A stretch of 37,601 nt of DNA from Calditrichales bacterium (GTDB lineage Bacteria > Calditrichota > Calditrichia > Calditrichales > J004). The notes under the pieces were generated by a model. The model saw only the letters and a program-made list of their open reading frames with translations, ran no database searches and had not been told where the DNA came from. The number at the start of each line of letters is the position of its first letter. Within the stretch, counting starts at the first letter, position 1. The stretch covers positions 1-37,601 of the forward strand of contig WGCN01000158.1 in NCBI GenBank assembly GCA_015493745.1, read 5' to 3'. Below, piece after piece: positions 28,004-36,952 of the stretch. Position numbers and translations under genes: made by a program.

Positions 28004-28639
28004 ATGAAAAAGATATACCTATTTGGATTTGTTTTTATTTTTGGTTTCATCACGGCCGTCCGGGCCGATGACGGTATCAAACAGCAAATTAAGAAAATTC
28101 AAATGAATATCAATGCCGACAATTATCTGTTGTTTGAGGAGGGAAACCTGATTATCTGCTCCCGGGAAAACGACAGCTATCTCATGGAAGTGGATGAGGA
28201 CGGTCAATTGTATGTCAATGCCAAAAAGATAACCTTGTCTCCGGATGAGCGGGAGATATTGGTACGGTACTATGAAAAAATGTATGATATCTTTGATCTG
28301 CGAAACAACATGGGCAGCAAAGGGGTGCGCGTGGGGATTGCCGGCGCCCGTCTGGCAGTAAAGGCCGTGGGGCATGCCATGGAATATGTCTTTTCCGGCT
28401 TTGACGAAGAGGTGGAAAAAAAGATGGAATGTGAACTGGAGCAGGAGGCCGAAAAGCTGGAGAAGTCGGCAAACGGCCTTGAGGGACAGGGGGATCATCT
28501 GCTGGAACAGGTTGCCGCTATAAACCGCTTTATAGAGAAGGAACTTGTACCCAATGTTCCCGCCGTCCGGGAAATTGATCTGGAAGTGGATATGGACAAT
28601 ATGCCCAAGATCAATGTCTCCTCCGGCAAGGAAGAATAA
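28004..28639 (+). CDS. Secreted YggN/DUF2884-like protein
   Basis: Signal peptide 'MKKIYLFGFVFIFGFITAVRA'; overall pattern (short N-terminal beta region, 'YYEKMYDI', Glu-rich helices, 'LEQVAAINRFIEKELVPNVPAV') resembles DUF2884/YggN, by eye only. Confidence 0.45.
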   Translation: MKKIYLFGFVFIFGFITAVRADDGIKQQIKKIQMNINADNYLLFEEGNLIICSRENDSYLMEVDEDGQLYVNAKKITLSPDEREILVRYYEKMYDIFDLRNNMGSKGVRVGIAGARLAVKAVGHAMEYVFSGFDEEVEKKMECELEQEAEKLEKSANGLEGQGDHLLEQVAAINRFIEKELVPNVPAVREIDLEVDMDNMPKINVSSGKEE

Positions 28640-28742
28640 CGGGCATAAAATCCGTTGTCCTTCTTCTGTTTTTTCAACACATCCTAACTTCAGGGAATAG
28701 CGCCTGTAAAGGCTGACCGGAGCCTCAAACTAAATCATACAC

Positions 28743-29822
28743 ATGGAAAATTATAGTAAATATATGGCCCGGGCCCTGCGCCTGGCACGCAAGGGCAGGG
28801 GACGGGTGAGCCCCAATCCACTGGTGGGAGCTGTTATTGTAAAAGAGGGGCAGATTGTCGGCGAGGGCTGGCATGCCTATTTTGGCGGACCTCATGCCGA
28901 GCCCAACGCCCTGGACCGGGCCGGAGAAATGGCCCGCGGCGCGGTGATGTACGTAACCCTGGAGCCCTGCTCTTTTTATGGCAAAACCCCGGCATGCGCT
29001 CCGCGGATTGTGAGCGCCGGCCTGCGGGAGGTCTTTGTCGGTATGCGGGATCCCAATCCCCGGGTGGCCGGTTCCGGCATAGCCATGCTGAAAGAAAGCG
29101 GCATCCGCGTTCATACGGGGCTTATGGAAAAACAGTGCCGGCAGTTGAACCAGCCCTTTATAAAGGCCATGGTCGGCGGGCTGCCCTATCTGATGTTGAA
29201 AAGCGCACAAACCCTGGATGGCTTTGTGGCCAGGGATGACGGCGCCAGCCGCTGGATAACCGGAGAAAGCGCGCGTAAGCGGGTACACCGTTTGCGGTCG
29301 CACTATGATGCCGTAATGGTGGGTATCGGCACGGTACTGGCCGACAACCCCCGTTTGGATGTACGCCTGGTAAAGGGCCGCTCTCCGGCGCGTATTATCG
29401 TGGACAGCGGCTCTAATTTGCATAACGCCCTGTATCTGGTTCAATCGGCCCTAAAACGGCCTACCTATTATTTAAGTCCGCCCGCAAGCCTGAGCCTGCA
29501 GGATGAGCTTATCCGGCAGTACAGGCTGATTGCCGTAGAGTGGGAAAATTCAAAAAAGGGCTGGGAAAAGGCTTTGCGCTATCTTTTAGGGCAGGGCGTG
29601 CAAAGCATTATGGTGGAAGGCGGCCCCTCCCTGCAAGGTAAATTGATTGAATTTGGCCTGGCCGACAGGCTGGAATTGTTTTACGCGGCCAAAACCCTTG
29701 GAACGGGACGCAAGATGTTAACGCTGCCGGCGGCCGGCTTGAAAGCATCTCCCTTTGTTTCTTTTAAATGGACAAAACAGGGCGATGATATGTTGTTTAG
29801 CGGTGTCATAAAGGAATATTGA
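28743..29822 (+). CDS. ribD: Bifunctional diaminohydroxyphosphoribosylaminopyrimidine deaminase / 5-amino-6-(5-phosphoribosylamino)uracil reductase
   Basis: 'VSPNPLVGAVIVKEGQIVGEGWHAYFGGPHAEPNAL', 'VTLEPCSFYGKTPACAPRIV', reductase 'LKSAQTLDGFVA', 'SIMVEGGPSLQGKLIEFGLADRLELF'. Confidence 0.96.
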   Translation: MENYSKYMARALRLARKGRGRVSPNPLVGAVIVKEGQIVGEGWHAYFGGPHAEPNALDRAGEMARGAVMYVTLEPCSFYGKTPACAPRIVSAGLREVFVGMRDPNPRVAGSGIAMLKESGIRVHTGLMEKQCRQLNQPFIKAMVGGLPYLMLKSAQTLDGFVARDDGASRWITGESARKRVHRLRSHYDAVMVGIGTVLADNPRLDVRLVKGRSPARIIVDSGSNLHNALYLVQSALKRPTYYLSPPASLSLQDELIRQYRLIAVEWENSKKGWEKALRYLLGQGVQSIMVEGGPSLQGKLIEFGLADRLELFYAAKTLGTGRKMLTLPAAGLKASPFVSFKWTKQGDDMLFSGVIKEY

Positions 29823-29823
29823 T

Positions 29824-30471
29824 ATGTTTACAGGCTTGGTGGAGGAAACCGGCAGGATAGCCGCTGTCCGTTCGCATGACGGGTATCACCGCCTGACCAT
29901 AGAGGCGGATACGGTTTTACAGGGAACCCGGGTTGATGATTCCATCGCCGTGGACGGTGTGTGCCTGACGGTGGTAAAGCTGGAGAAAGGTCGTTTTTAC
30001 GCGGATGTGGTACGGGAAACCTGGCAAAAAACGACGGTTTCGGGCTGGCGTTCCGGCCGGCGGGTTAATCTGGAACGGGCCCTGCGCATGGGGGACCGGC
30101 TGGGCGGGCATGTGATGCAGGGTCACGTGGATGGAACCGGAGATATCCGGTCGATTGAAAAATTAGGTTCCAACCATATTATCTTTGTAAATTTGTCGCG
30201 GCCCTTGTTGAAGTACATGGCGGCAAAAGGCAGTGTGGGGATAAACGGCGTCAGTCTGACCATTGCCGAAAAAACAGGCACGGGCATAGCCGTTTCACTG
30301 ATCCCCCACACCCTGGAGCAAACCACCTTGTCATCCCTGCACGTGGGCGATGCGGTAAATGTCGAAATCGATATAATGGCCAAACAAATAGTGACCTATC
30401 TGGAATCCTTTTTGGAGCAGGATGGTTTAAACGCGGAAAAAATTAAGAAACTGGGTTTTGACAATGTCTGA
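29824..30471 (+). CDS. ribE: Riboflavin synthase (alpha subunit)
   Basis: 'MFTGLVEETGRI', 'DSIAVDGVCLTVVKLEKGRFYADVVRETWQKTTV', 'RLGGHVMQGHVDGTG', duplicated lumazine-binding domains. Confidence 0.96.
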   Translation: MFTGLVEETGRIAAVRSHDGYHRLTIEADTVLQGTRVDDSIAVDGVCLTVVKLEKGRFYADVVRETWQKTTVSGWRSGRRVNLERALRMGDRLGGHVMQGHVDGTGDIRSIEKLGSNHIIFVNLSRPLLKYMAAKGSVGINGVSLTIAEKTGTGIAVSLIPHTLEQTTLSSLHVGDAVNVEIDIMAKQIVTYLESFLEQDGLNAEKIKKLGFDNV

Positions 30472-31696
30472 TCACATCCATACCATCGAAGAGGCCGTCG
30501 AGGATATCCGCAAGGGGGGCATGGTGGTCGTTGTCGATGATCCCCATCGTGAGAATGAGGGCGATATCATCCAGGCGGCGGAAAGCGTTACACCGGAGTC
30601 GGTTAACTTTATGGCCCGTCATGCCCGGGGGCTGATGTGCGCGGCCATCAGCGGGGATGTGGCCAAACGTCTGAACCTGGAACCCATGGTACATGATCAT
30701 ACCAATACTTCCCTGCATAAAACCAATTTTACGGTAAGCGTGGACGCGGCAAAAAACACCACCACGGGTATCTCGGCGGCAGACAGGGCCTATACCCTGC
30801 AAACCCTGGCCAATCCCGACGCGCGCCCCGAAGACCTCTCCCGTCCCGGCCATATTTTTCCCATCACCGCCAGGGAAGGGGGCGTTTTGCGGCGTACCGG
30901 ACATACCGAGGCGGGTGTGGATTTATGCCGGCTGGCCGGAATGAAGCCGGTGGCGGTTATGTGTGAGATCATGGATGATGACGGTACCATGGCCCGCCTG
31001 CCGCGTCTGCAGGACTTTGCCCGTGAACATGGCCTGAAAATCGTCACCATCGCCGATCTTATCGCCTATCGCCGTGCTCATGAGAAATACATGAAATGTG
31101 TGGCCCGGGCCAAGATGCCCACCGCTTTCGGCGCCTTTGACTTTTATCTGTATGAAGATGAAATCAGCGGGGAAACCCATGTGGCCCTGGTTATGGGAGA
31201 TGTTACCGACGGCCGGCCGGTGTTGGTGCGCGTGCACAGCAAATGCCTGACCGGCGATGTTTTTCACTCCAGCCGTTGTGATTGCGGAGATCAAAAGGAT
31301 TTTGCCCTGAAGAAAATTGCCGAAGAGGGACGCGGGGTGTTTGTATATCTCAATCAGGAAGGGCGCGGCATTGGCATAAAGCATAAAATTCTGGCATATG
31401 AACTTCAGGAAAAAGGTTTAGATACGGTGGAGGCCAATGAGCGGCTCGGGTTTAAGGCCGATCTGCGGGACTATGGCGCGGGGGCACAGATTTTATGCGA
31501 TCTGGGGGTACAAAAAATCAATTTGATAACCAATAATCCAAAAAAACTTATCGGATTAAAAGGGTTCAACCTGGAAGTTACCGGGCGGGTACCGGTGGAG
31601 ATACCCCCCAAAAAGCAGAACCGTTTTTATCTGGAAACCAAGCGTGACAAAATGGGCCATCTTTTGACCCTGGGAGAAGAAAATGAAACAACTTGA
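30464..31696 (+). CDS. ribBA: Bifunctional 3,4-dihydroxy-2-butanone-4-phosphate synthase / GTP cyclohydrolase II
   Basis: '[42 protein letters not shown]', '[17 protein letters not shown]', '[23 protein letters not shown]', '[15 protein letters not shown]'. ATG at 30464 overlaps the ribE stop. Confidence 0.96.
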   Translation: MSDHIHTIEEAVEDIRKGGMVVVVDDPHRENEGDIIQAAESVTPESVNFMARHARGLMCAAISGDVAKRLNLEPMVHDHTNTSLHKTNFTVSVDAAKNTTTGISAADRAYTLQTLANPDARPEDLSRPGHIFPITAREGGVLRRTGHTEAGVDLCRLAGMKPVAVMCEIMDDDGTMARLPRLQDFAREHGLKIVTIADLIAYRRAHEKYMKCVARAKMPTAFGAFDFYLYEDEISGETHVALVMGDVTDGRPVLVRVHSKCLTGDVFHSSRCDCGDQKDFALKKIAEEGRGVFVYLNQEGRGIGIKHKILAYELQEKGLDTVEANERLGFKADLRDYGAGAQILCDLGVQKINLITNNPKKLIGLKGFNLEVTGRVPVEIPPKKQNRFYLETKRDKMGHLLTLGEENETT

Positions 31697-32147
31697 AGGA
31701 CAATTGTCGGCAAAAGGGCTAAAAGTCGCCGTGGTTGTCAGCCGTTTTAACAGCTTTATTACCAAAGAGCTGCTCAACGGGGCGCTGGACTGCTGGCGCC
31801 GCCATGAAGGGGATGAGGATGATTTTACCGCCGTTTGGGTACCCGGCGCCTTCGAACTGGCCCCCACGGCCCAAAAAGCAGCGGCCAGTGGCCGCTATGA
31901 TGCCGTCGTCTGCCTGGGAGCGGTTATCCGGGGTGCCACCAGCCATTTCGATTTCGTGGCCGGGCAGGCCGCCAAGGGAATCGCCCAGGTGGCCATGGAC
32001 AGTACTATCCCGGTCATTTTTGGGGTGTTGACCACCGACTCCATCGAACAAGCCATGGAGCGCGCCGGTACCAAGGCCGGGAACAAAGGCTGGGACGCCA
32101 TGTTAAGTGCGGTAGAGATGAGCCGTGTTTACGACCAGTTAACATAA
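31683..32147 (+). CDS. ribH: 6,7-dimethyl-8-ribityllumazine synthase
   Basis: '[29 protein letters not shown]', '[15 protein letters not shown]', '[25 protein letters not shown]', '[26 protein letters not shown]'. Confidence 0.96.
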   Translation: MKQLEGQLSAKGLKVAVVVSRFNSFITKELLNGALDCWRRHEGDEDDFTAVWVPGAFELAPTAQKAAASGRYDAVVCLGAVIRGATSHFDFVAGQAAKGIAQVAMDSTIPVIFGVLTTDSIEQAMERAGTKAGNKGWDAMLSAVEMSRVYDQLT

Positions 32148-32163
32148 GTAAATCAAAAAGAAG

Positions 32164-33213
32164 ATGATGAACACCATGACGCCCACTAATGAAGAGTATT
32201 GCCTGGGGATGCTGCCGAGAGTATCCCGCACCTTTGCACCGACGATCCGCATGCTGCCGGCCGCGCTGGAACTGCCGGTTACGGTGGCCTATCTGATGTG
32301 CCGTATCGCCGATACCATTGAGGACAGCGAACATATCCCTCTTAAGGAGAAGCAAGAGATTCTGGATATCTATGTACGCCTGGTGCGCGGCGAGCGGGAA
32401 GCGCGGAAACACTTTTTACGGCGCATTCACATTCTGCCGGTAAACAGCGCCGATGATGAACTGACCCACAATGTGGAGCGTGTAATGCAGGTTTTTAGCG
32501 GATTTTCATCCGTTTTGCAAAAGCATATCACCTTTTGGGTGGTGGAGATGTCCATGGGTATGCAGAAGTATGCTCAGGATAAAAAGACGCGGGCCTTTAC
32601 CTTTTTGCGTTCGATGAAGGAACTGGACGAATATATGTATTATGTGGCCGGAACGGTCGGCTATCTGCTCACCGCTCTTTTTTCCTTTTACTCCAAAAAG
32701 ATCACCCCGGCCATACGTCAAAAGCTGGAACCGCTGGCGGAGTCCTTTGGCAAGGGGCTGCAAATGGTCAACATCATCCGCGATATGGCCACCGATTTAC
32801 GCCGGGGGCAATCCTACATCCCGGACGAACTTTTGGAAAAATACAAGCTGAACAGAAAAACGATTTTTGACGCGGAAAATGCCGACAGGGCCGAACAGCT
32901 TTTCAATGAGCTGATTCAGAAGGCGGTTAATCACCTGGACATGGCCCTGGATTATATCCTGCTGATCCCCAAGGAAGAAAAAAAGATCCGGCTGTTCTGC
33001 ATGTTGCCGGTTTTCTGGGCCATGCGCACCCTGCAAAAAATACAGGAAAACACCCTGGCCCTGCTGGGGCATGAAAAGGTTAAGATTCCACGCAAGATGA
33101 TTCGCCGGGAATACTTTATGGCTATGCTTAACGCCTATTCCAACCGTTTGACGCGGCGCCACTATATGAATATAAAAAGGCAGATTCTGCCCGCTCTGGC
33201 GGCAGAGGCTTAA
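32164..33213 (+). CDS. Squalene/phytoene synthase family protein
   Basis: 'LPRVSRTFAPTIRMLPAALELPVTVAYLMCRIADTIEDSEH' and 'GLQMVNIIRDMATDLRRGQSYIPDELLEKY': both Asp-rich prenyl-diphosphate motifs. Confidence 0.9.
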   Translation: MMNTMTPTNEEYCLGMLPRVSRTFAPTIRMLPAALELPVTVAYLMCRIADTIEDSEHIPLKEKQEILDIYVRLVRGEREARKHFLRRIHILPVNSADDELTHNVERVMQVFSGFSSVLQKHITFWVVEMSMGMQKYAQDKKTRAFTFLRSMKELDEYMYYVAGTVGYLLTALFSFYSKKITPAIRQKLEPLAESFGKGLQMVNIIRDMATDLRRGQSYIPDELLEKYKLNRKTIFDAENADRAEQLFNELIQKAVNHLDMALDYILLIPKEEKKIRLFCMLPVFWAMRTLQKIQENTLALLGHEKVKIPRKMIRREYFMAMLNAYSNRLTRRHYMNIKRQILPALAAEA

Positions 33214-33455
33214 TCCTTTAGCTCTTTATGGCTGCCGTCGCAAAAGGGAGCGTTGCCGGTTTGTTTGCAACCGCAAAGCCAAACCGTGCCGCTTTTCTCA
33301 TATTTCCCGGTGATGGGCTTGAAGGCCGTTCCTTTGTGGCTTCCATCGCAAAAGGGTTGTTTGACGGAAAGTCCGCAGGAACACCAGGCATACTTTTGGC
33401 CCTCCTGCGCCTCTATGGCGAAGGGGGCTTTTTGAGCGATATATGCTTTTCCCAA
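33210..33455 (-). CDS. Tandem CDGSH iron-sulfur domain protein
   Basis: 'CSCGLSVKQPFCDGSHKG' and 'CGCKQTGNAPFCDGSHKE': two CxC-x-FCDGSH motifs. Confidence 0.92.
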   Translation of the reverse strand: MGKAYIAQKAPFAIEAQEGQKYAWCSCGLSVKQPFCDGSHKGTAFKPITGKYEKSGTVWLCGCKQTGNAPFCDGSHKELKD

Positions 33456-33486
33456 TTTTTACTCCTTACCAAACCAATAAAATCCT

Positions 33487-34875
33487 ATGATTGAAAATAA
33501 GGCTCTGATTTCATATCTGCAAACCCTGGAAAATCTTGATGCGGCTTCCTTTCTGGCCGCCCCCGCCGAACCGCGTACCATTCGTCTCAACCGCCTGCGT
33601 TTAAACGAGCCGAAAGAGTTGCTGGCCCGTTATCGTGAACAGGGCTTTCGTTTCAAAGCCCTGCCTTTTACCGGGGAGGGTTTCCTGCTGCACCAGGCTC
33701 CCTACTCCCTGGGCCGTACCATGGATTTCTTTAGCGGCAAGCTTACTTTTCAGGGGGCCTCTTCGCAATTGCCGGCACTGGCTTTGGACCCCGGACCCGG
33801 GGAACGTGTCCTGGATATGGCCGCATCGCCCGGCTCCAAGTCCACCCAGATGGCCGCGCTGATGGAAAACCGCGGGCAACTGGTTATCAATGATGTCAAC
33901 CGTGACCGTCTGCAGGCCCTGAACGCCAATGTTTTGCGTCAGGGAGTGATGAACGCCGCCGTCTATAATTTGCCAGGTGAGCGTCTTGGCCGGCTGATGC
34001 CGGAATATTTTGACGCTGTTTTGTTGGATACGCCCTGCAGCGGTTTGGGTACGCTTTCCAGCCATCCCGAGATTTGGAGCTGGTGGCGGCCGGAACGCTT
34101 GCAAAAGCTGACCTATGTGCAACGGCAGTTGATGGTTTCGGCCGTAAAAACCCTGAAACAGGGCGGACGGCTGGTCTATTCCACCTGCTCCGTGGCTCCG
34201 GAAGAAAACGAGGCTATCATCGACTGGGCCCTGAAGCATTATCCCCTGGAACTGGAAGGCATAGAGCATGTGGGTATGGAGATGTTTGATCCGGGCTGGC
34301 GCCTGGAGGGGCAAGCCGTTTTGGAGCGTTGCAAGCGGGTTTGGCCCCATAAGCACAACATGGAGGGTTTTTTCGTGGCCCGCCTGAGGAAGACGGACCG
34401 TTATTATAATCACCATGACGCCCCTCCGCAATACAATCTATCCTTTGTTCCCCATAATGATCCGCGGGTGGTGGATGTGCTGGCCGCTATCAGCGAGGCC
34501 TGGGGTATCGACCCGCTCTTTTGGCGTGATAAGCGGTTCCGGCGTACCAGCAAGCGTCTGTGGGTGAGCAGCGCCGGGGAGAGTTATCTGCCGGAGGAAC
34601 GTTTTATGAGCGGCGGTCTTTTTTTTGGTGTGGAACGCCGCCCCGTCTGGAAGCTGACCCATCATGCCATTCAGACATTGGGCCACCGAATAACCCGACG
34701 CCGTATCCGTCTGAGCGACAATGATTTCAAAACTCTGACAAAGGAAGGACGGGTGGATGAAAAAAGCCTGCCCCGGGGTTACTATGCCCTGGAGTTTAAG
34801 GGGGAGCCGGTGATGGCCGTGTTTAAGGAAGAGGGCTATCTGCGTGTGCGCCTGCCGCAGGAACTGGATGTGTAA
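33487..34875 (+). CDS. RsmB/RsmF (NOL1/NOP2/Sun)-family RNA m5C methyltransferase with C-terminal RsmF-like/PUA-like region
   Basis: 'VLDMAASPGSKSTQMAALMENRGQLVINDVNRDRLQAL', 'LLDTPCSGLGTLSSHPEIWSWW', 'GGRLVYSTCSVAPEENEAII'. Confidence 0.92.
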   Translation: MIENKALISYLQTLENLDAASFLAAPAEPRTIRLNRLRLNEPKELLARYREQGFRFKALPFTGEGFLLHQAPYSLGRTMDFFSGKLTFQGASSQLPALALDPGPGERVLDMAASPGSKSTQMAALMENRGQLVINDVNRDRLQALNANVLRQGVMNAAVYNLPGERLGRLMPEYFDAVLLDTPCSGLGTLSSHPEIWSWWRPERLQKLTYVQRQLMVSAVKTLKQGGRLVYSTCSVAPEENEAIIDWALKHYPLELEGIEHVGMEMFDPGWRLEGQAVLERCKRVWPHKHNMEGFFVARLRKTDRYYNHHDAPPQYNLSFVPHNDPRVVDVLAAISEAWGIDPLFWRDKRFRRTSKRLWVSSAGESYLPEERFMSGGLFFGVERRPVWKLTHHAIQTLGHRITRRRIRLSDNDFKTLTKEGRVDEKSLPRGYYALEFKGEPVMAVFKEEGYLRVRLPQELDV

Positions 34876-34905
34876 GGCCTGCAATTTAAAAATTAGGGGG
34901 GACGA

Positions 34906-35505
34906 TTGAATAAGAAGAATCTGTTTTATTTTATGACACTTGGGGTGATGATATTTTTTTACGGCTGCCTGGCCCGGCCGGTGATAAAAAAAACGGATGA
35001 CGCCCTTCACCGTTTGCAGAACGAGGAGATCAAACAACAGGTTGTGCAAAAGGCCCAAACGGGCGACTGGCTGGTTATACGCGGCTATCACGGCGTGGAT
35101 AACCTGGTGGCCAACGCCACGGGCATTCCCCTGAGCCATGTGGCTATTTACAATGCCGACAGTTTGGAAGTGATCGAAGCGGAAGGCAAGGGTGTTCATC
35201 GGGCCTCTCTGGAAGATTTTGTCGATAAGGCCTATCGTCTGTTGATTATCCGTCCCCGCTGGCGGAGCGCGGAAAATGGCGTTTCCGCCTGGGAACAAGC
35301 CCGCAGACTGGTGGGGCGGGATTATGATTTTCTGGGAACCGTGGGTTTTAACTATCCCAGCCGTTACTATTGCAGCGAACTGGCCGTTTCCATTTACCGG
35401 CCCTGGTACAGGGGCAATGAAAAGTTTCCAACCGTGATAAAACCGGGCGAGCTGTTTCTCTATGGCCGGATTATTTATGATTCGCTGCCCCGGGATGAAA
35501 AGTAG
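34906..35505 (+). CDS. YiiX/YebB-like NlpC/P60-type cysteine hydrolase, probable lipoprotein (TTG start)
   Basis: Lipobox-like 'MIFFYGCLA'; 'GDWLVIRGYHGVDNLVANATGIPLSHVAIYNAD...VIEAEGKGVHRASLEDFVDKA...RYYCSELAVSIYR', a permuted papain-like fold with His and Cys motifs. Confidence 0.75.
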   Translation: MNKKNLFYFMTLGVMIFFYGCLARPVIKKTDDALHRLQNEEIKQQVVQKAQTGDWLVIRGYHGVDNLVANATGIPLSHVAIYNADSLEVIEAEGKGVHRASLEDFVDKAYRLLIIRPRWRSAENGVSAWEQARRLVGRDYDFLGTVGFNYPSRYYCSELAVSIYRPWYRGNEKFPTVIKPGELFLYGRIIYDSLPRDEK

Positions 35506-35726
35506 TTCCCTTGTGACTTTGGCGCGCTTCCCGAAAAGACTCAGGGAACGGCCAACCCCGAATAGAGGTGAGTCGGATATGGTCAGTCATCCCCCGGATG
35601 ATGGCAGGGCAGACAACACTTTTTCCTTGACAAAACCATACGCTTGCTTGATAGGCAAAACAGATTGAGAATATATAGAAATCCTCTTATATTTTTAAAA
35701 CGATATGTTTTTACCCGGGCATATGG

Positions 35727-35745
35727 ATAGTTAAAAATAGTTAAA
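35727..35745. repeat. Short direct repeat ATAGTTAAA x2 at 10-bp spacing
   Basis: ATAGTTAAA at 35727-35735 and 35737-35745. Confidence 0.6.
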
Positions 35746-35769
35746 TCCGTCCCATAACAAACGACGGAT
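35745..35769. promoter_or_regulatory. Perfect 7-bp inverted repeat (candidate operator/hairpin)
   Basis: ATCCGTC (35745-35751), 11-nt spacer, GACGGAT (35763-35769), upstream of the CDS at 35908. Confidence 0.4.
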
Positions 35770-35907
35770 ATGTACTACTGGCATCGTGACAATAACTTGT
35801 AATGTATGAGTGTCTGCCAACAAGAAACAGCTACTTTGTCTGGCTTAAACCATTGTGCCCAGATTGTTTACAGTTACAGGATAAGTTATTTTTTTGCGGT
35901 AAAGTCA

Positions 35908-36543
35908 ATGAAAAATCTTCTCTTTTTAACCGTGCTATTTCTTCCGTTTTTATGCTTTCCGCAAAGTCGTTTTCTCGATCAGAATATGAGCGGCTTTTCA
36001 CTGTTTGCCGATTATTACGCATTCCATTCGGAAAATTCACTTGGAACGTCTCTGGGCTATTCGCTGGAGGGCCGGTATGATTTTGGTTTATCCGTATCCA
36101 GGATATCCCGGGAAAATTTTTTGTCGAATAAAAATGAATTTATGCCGTATGTTGGCTTTCATTTTCTTCGTGATCGCCCGGTTTCCATGGCGATTACGGT
36201 TGCTTACATCCAGGCAACCTTTGATGGAAGTTCGTCCCGATACAGTGAAACATCTGAAAAGGGATTTCGGCTTACAGGGAAAATTTATGGGGACTTTACA
36301 CTATTTGAAGGCGTTATGCTTTTACCCATGATTAATTATTCATTTGGCAGCTCTACGGTAAAATATAACGAATCAGGTCCTTTGTCCCCAAGGGATACCG
36401 AGCTGGCAACTGTTGGTCTGGATTTATCTGTAATTTTCCTTCTTAAATCAAATTCAAAGATCATATTTACGCCCAGGATGATTTATAAAAAAGAAGATAC
36501 AGCCTTTGGTTTAAACATTGGTTACGTTATACCTGCGCTGTAA
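35908..36543 (+). CDS. Predicted outer-membrane beta-barrel protein of unknown family
   Basis: ORF listed from 35806; ATG at 35908 gives signal peptide 'MKNLLFLTVLFLPFLCFPQS', followed by alternating amphipathic strands ('GFSLFADYYAFHSENSLGTSLGYSLEGRYDFGLSVSRIS'). Confidence 0.6.
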   Translation: MKNLLFLTVLFLPFLCFPQSRFLDQNMSGFSLFADYYAFHSENSLGTSLGYSLEGRYDFGLSVSRISRENFLSNKNEFMPYVGFHFLRDRPVSMAITVAYIQATFDGSSSRYSETSEKGFRLTGKIYGDFTLFEGVMLLPMINYSFGSSTVKYNESGPLSPRDTELATVGLDLSVIFLLKSNSKIIFTPRMIYKKEDTAFGLNIGYVIPAL

Positions 36544-36550
36544 AAAAAAA

Positions 36551-36684
36551 GTTTGAACAATGATTTGTATGATTTTATGACGGACTATGATTGAGACTGG
36601 CGTAATCAAGGAATCGTTTAATCCTTACCATCATGGTTTAAAATAAATAAGAAGTTGGATTGCTGATCATTATTGGCAGCAAAG
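36551..36684 (+). repeat. Array unit 1 (134 bp)
   Basis: gtttgaacaatgatttgtatgattttatgacgg...ccatcatggtttaaaataaataagaagttggattgctgatcattattggcagcaaag; near-identical to units 2 and 3. Confidence 0.95.
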
Positions 36685-36818
36685 GTTTTAACAATGATTT
36701 GTGTGATTTTATGATGGACTATGATTGAGGCTGGCGTAATCAAGGAATCGTTTAATCCTTACCATCATGGTTTAAAATAAAAAAGAAGTTGGATTGCTGA
36801 TCATTATTGGCAGCAAAG
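36685..36818 (+). repeat. Array unit 2 (134 bp)
   Basis: gttttaacaatgatttgtgtgattttatgatgg...ggcagcaaag; differs from unit 1 at only a few positions. Confidence 0.95.
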
Positions 36819-36952
36819 GTTTTAACAATGATTTGTATGATTTTATGATGGACTATGATTGAGACTGGCGTAATCAAGGAATCATTTAATCCTTACCATC
36901 ATGGTTTAAAATAAAAAAGAAGTTGGATTTTCGATCATTATTGTCAGCAAAA
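36819..36952 (+). repeat. Array unit 3 (134 bp)
   Basis: gttttaacaatgatttgtatgattttatgatgg...gatcattattgtcagcaaaa; same length and phase. Confidence 0.95.

Noticed and set aside
28640-28742. FMN riboswitch upstream of ribD
   Set aside because: No AGGGGCAGGGTGAAATTCCC...-like consensus or matching multi-stem pattern found by eye.
35802-36331. ORFs 35802..36080 and 36005..36331 (+), and the extended start at 35806
   Set aside because: Alternative frames of the barrel gene. The 35908 ATG gives a proper signal peptide, so the upstream extension is unlikely.
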